Source of the DNA: Marvania coccoides | Taxonomy: Eukaryota; Chlorophyta; Trebouxiophyceae; Chlorellales; Chlorellaceae | DNA length: 64,000 nt | Reading direction: 5' to 3' | Assembly (NCBI GenBank): GCA_963854735.1 | Contig: OY978097.1 | Span: 2,356,001 to 2,420,000 of the forward strand | Shown: in pieces, positions 62,490-64,000 of the stretch | Numbering within the stretch: the first letter of the stretch is position 1 | How the letters are laid out: the number at the start of each line of letters is the position of its first letter | Program-made: the position numbers and the translations under genes | Notes under the pieces: model-generated | The model's input: the letters and a program-made list of their open reading frames with translations, nothing else | Databases searched by the model: none | What the model was told of the DNA's origin: nothing

Positions 62490-64000
62490 ATGCAGGAGCC
62501 CCGCAATATTGGCGCCGATCTTGCCAAGAAGCAGGAAGACGATGCTCTTAATTTTTTTTGCAGCACTGAAAAATCATGTGATGCGCCACCGACGCCTGAA
62601 GCGCCCCAAAATGGTTGCTGTGAGACTCCCGATTTGCAAAATTCGGCCGATGCAGAGAGAGCGCGGCGCGCAGACCTAGTAAGCTTTAAAATATTTCAAA
62701 AATGTGATTATAATTCTCAATTGAAGACACTCAAAAGTAATTGCTTGGTTGTGCAGGTGCGAGCTACCGTCGTCGTGCGGGTGGCAGAGCTGCTGGCGGC
62801 CAATCCTGGGCTTCCCAAGAAGTCTCTTTCGGATCTGAACGCACAAGCAGTAAAACTGTGCAATTCTGGAGACTCCACAGGGTCTCTGGCTGCCTACCGC
62901 ATTCTATTCACCCGCGCCTCCCAGCTCAACCTCACCCATCCTGAGCTCTACGTCTGCCATTCCAACTATTCTGCGGCGTGCCTGAGGCTGGAGCTCTTTG
63001 AAGAGGCGCTGGAGCACGCAGGGCACGCCGCCCGCCTGGCTGAGGCTTCCTTGCGAAGGTGAATTCCCATTCCGCTTTGAATTTTTGAAATTGTAATTTA
63101 AGGCTGCTCTCCCTGCCGCTTAATGCAACTGTAGGAATTGCAAGGGAATTGCAAGCTACGTTAAATCGTTTGTGCGCAAAGGCCAGGCGCTCCTGGCCCT
63201 CCGCCGCCACCGCGAGGCGGTGACCACTTTTGAGAGCGGCCTCGCTGCAGACCCCTTCAACCCTGAGCTGAAGCTGGGGCTGGAGCAAGCCAATCAAGGC
63301 GTGCTGCGGGACCTCACTGAAGGTAAGTAACACAAAGCTGGCTGCGTTCAACATTCCAAAAAACTGACGTGTATTTTTGCATTATCCGCCCAGGCCGTGG
63401 CTACGAGCACCGCGCCATCACGTACCCCGAGTCGTCTCAGCGCATCACTTTCCACCCTTACGCCGCTCCCCTGCACCGCGTCCGCAACGAGGACATGCTG
63501 CCGGTGCGCCTGCTGACGCCTTTCCAGGCTGAGAACGATCACAACATCAAGGACACCTACAACTACGTGACGGTGCAAGCAGACATCCGCATGCCCACTC
63601 GGACCTTTCGACAGCTGGAGGACGCGTACTTCAACTCGCAGTGGAAGGCGGCAGTGGAGGGGGCGGTGGCTGCAATTGAAGACACCGGCACCGACTGCAG
63701 AGTGCTGAATTTGGGGGCTGGCGCAGGGACGCAAGCGGTTTTGGCGCTGAAAGCAGGCGCGAGGCACGTTACCGCGGCTGAGCGCTGGCTGTACATGGCG
63801 CTGGCCTGCAAGGAGACGCTCGTTGAAAACTCGATTGAGGAGGGGAACTACAGCGTGATCTACAAGCGCCCCACGGACCTGAAAATAAAAGAGGACGTCC
63901 CGGTGTGCTGCAACCTTCTTGTGGCCAACGTCCTCGACGAAGGCAAGTTATTTTTTTGGCCCCCCTCCTTGTTGTCGTGCGCTGGCTTTCTCAATACTAA
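62490..64000 (+). CDS. TPR-containing protein arginine methyltransferase-like, 3' truncated by window
   Basis: Exons 62490-62678, 62757-63058, 63135-63322 and 63394-63942 give at least 409 aa; the gene continues beyond the window. Two or three TPR-like helical pairs occupy the first half (SNYSAACLRLELFEEALEHA; KGQALLALRRHREAVTTFES). The methyltransferase part begins with VLNLGAGAGTQAVLALKAGA (SAM-binding loop), then VTAAERW and CNLLVANVLDE, which corresponds to the post-I and double-E region of PRMT7/PRMT9-type enzymes. The first acidic residue in the AER motif is at the ribose-binding position. Intron 1 (78 nt) is in frame and stop-free; the last visible donor is GC (gaag|gcaagt). An arginine-methylating activity is plausible but the catalytic loop is incomplete here. 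Confidence 0.8.

Overview
This window is nuclear DNA from a photosynthetic eukaryote, most likely a chlorophyte green alga (possibly trebouxiophyte; the lineage is inferred, not shown). The exons are GC-rich, and the introns and spacers are AT-rich. There are about 67 short spliceosomal introns (mostly 70-250 nt). Several products are plastid or green-lineage types: a GIY-YIG/CGFS glutaredoxin like GRXS16, a TAAC-like ADP/ATP carrier, MORN-repeat PIP 5-kinases, a membrane-anchored ubiquitin-fold protein and a UBP3/4-type deubiquitinase. I find 31 protein genes (30 complete in the window, one running off the right end), one possible gene fragment, and no convincing tRNA or rRNA gene.

Layout. 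0-9 kb: a small secreted protein (371-1279), a PP2C phosphatase (2356-4841), a degenerate tandem non-coding repeat (about 5640-6245) and a membrane-anchored sulfotransferase (6830-8271). 9-24 kb: RRP5 for rRNA processing (9272-14843), the ubiquitin-fold protein (15245-15897), and two divergently arranged MORN-PIP5K paralogues (16264-20719 and 21141-23701). 24-31 kb: a plastid membrane protein with a 15-bp minisatellite tail, a SET-domain methyltransferase, the ADP/ATP carrier, EB1 and QCR9. 31-39 kb: a plastid Rossmann protein, then a secreted-protein cluster of two GH38-like paralogues flanking a copper-less cupredoxin. 39-49 kb: TraB protein, U2AF35, ribosomal protein eL20, UBP, GRXS16 and a PLAC8 protein. 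49-64 kb: an unrecognised multi-pass protein, a short-chain dehydrogenase, ARP4 with SNU13 nested in one intron on the opposite strand, Rab geranylgeranyltransferase alpha, an SLX9-like protein, a subtilase fused to an F-type-lectin-like domain, an ARM-like protein and a TPR-PRMT.

The genes do not form one pathway. Recurrent themes are RNA and ribosome biogenesis (RRP5, SNU13, U2AF35, eL20, SLX9), lipid or prenyl membrane anchoring (ubiquitin-fold protein, UBP, Rab prenyltransferase), phosphoinositide signalling, and secreted wall or matrix proteins. The strongest organisational feature is that most genes sit in head-to-head pairs with roughly 130-480 bp between start codons, which suggests bidirectional promoters. 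All exon models were built by eye from splice signals and reading-frame continuity and need transcript confirmation.
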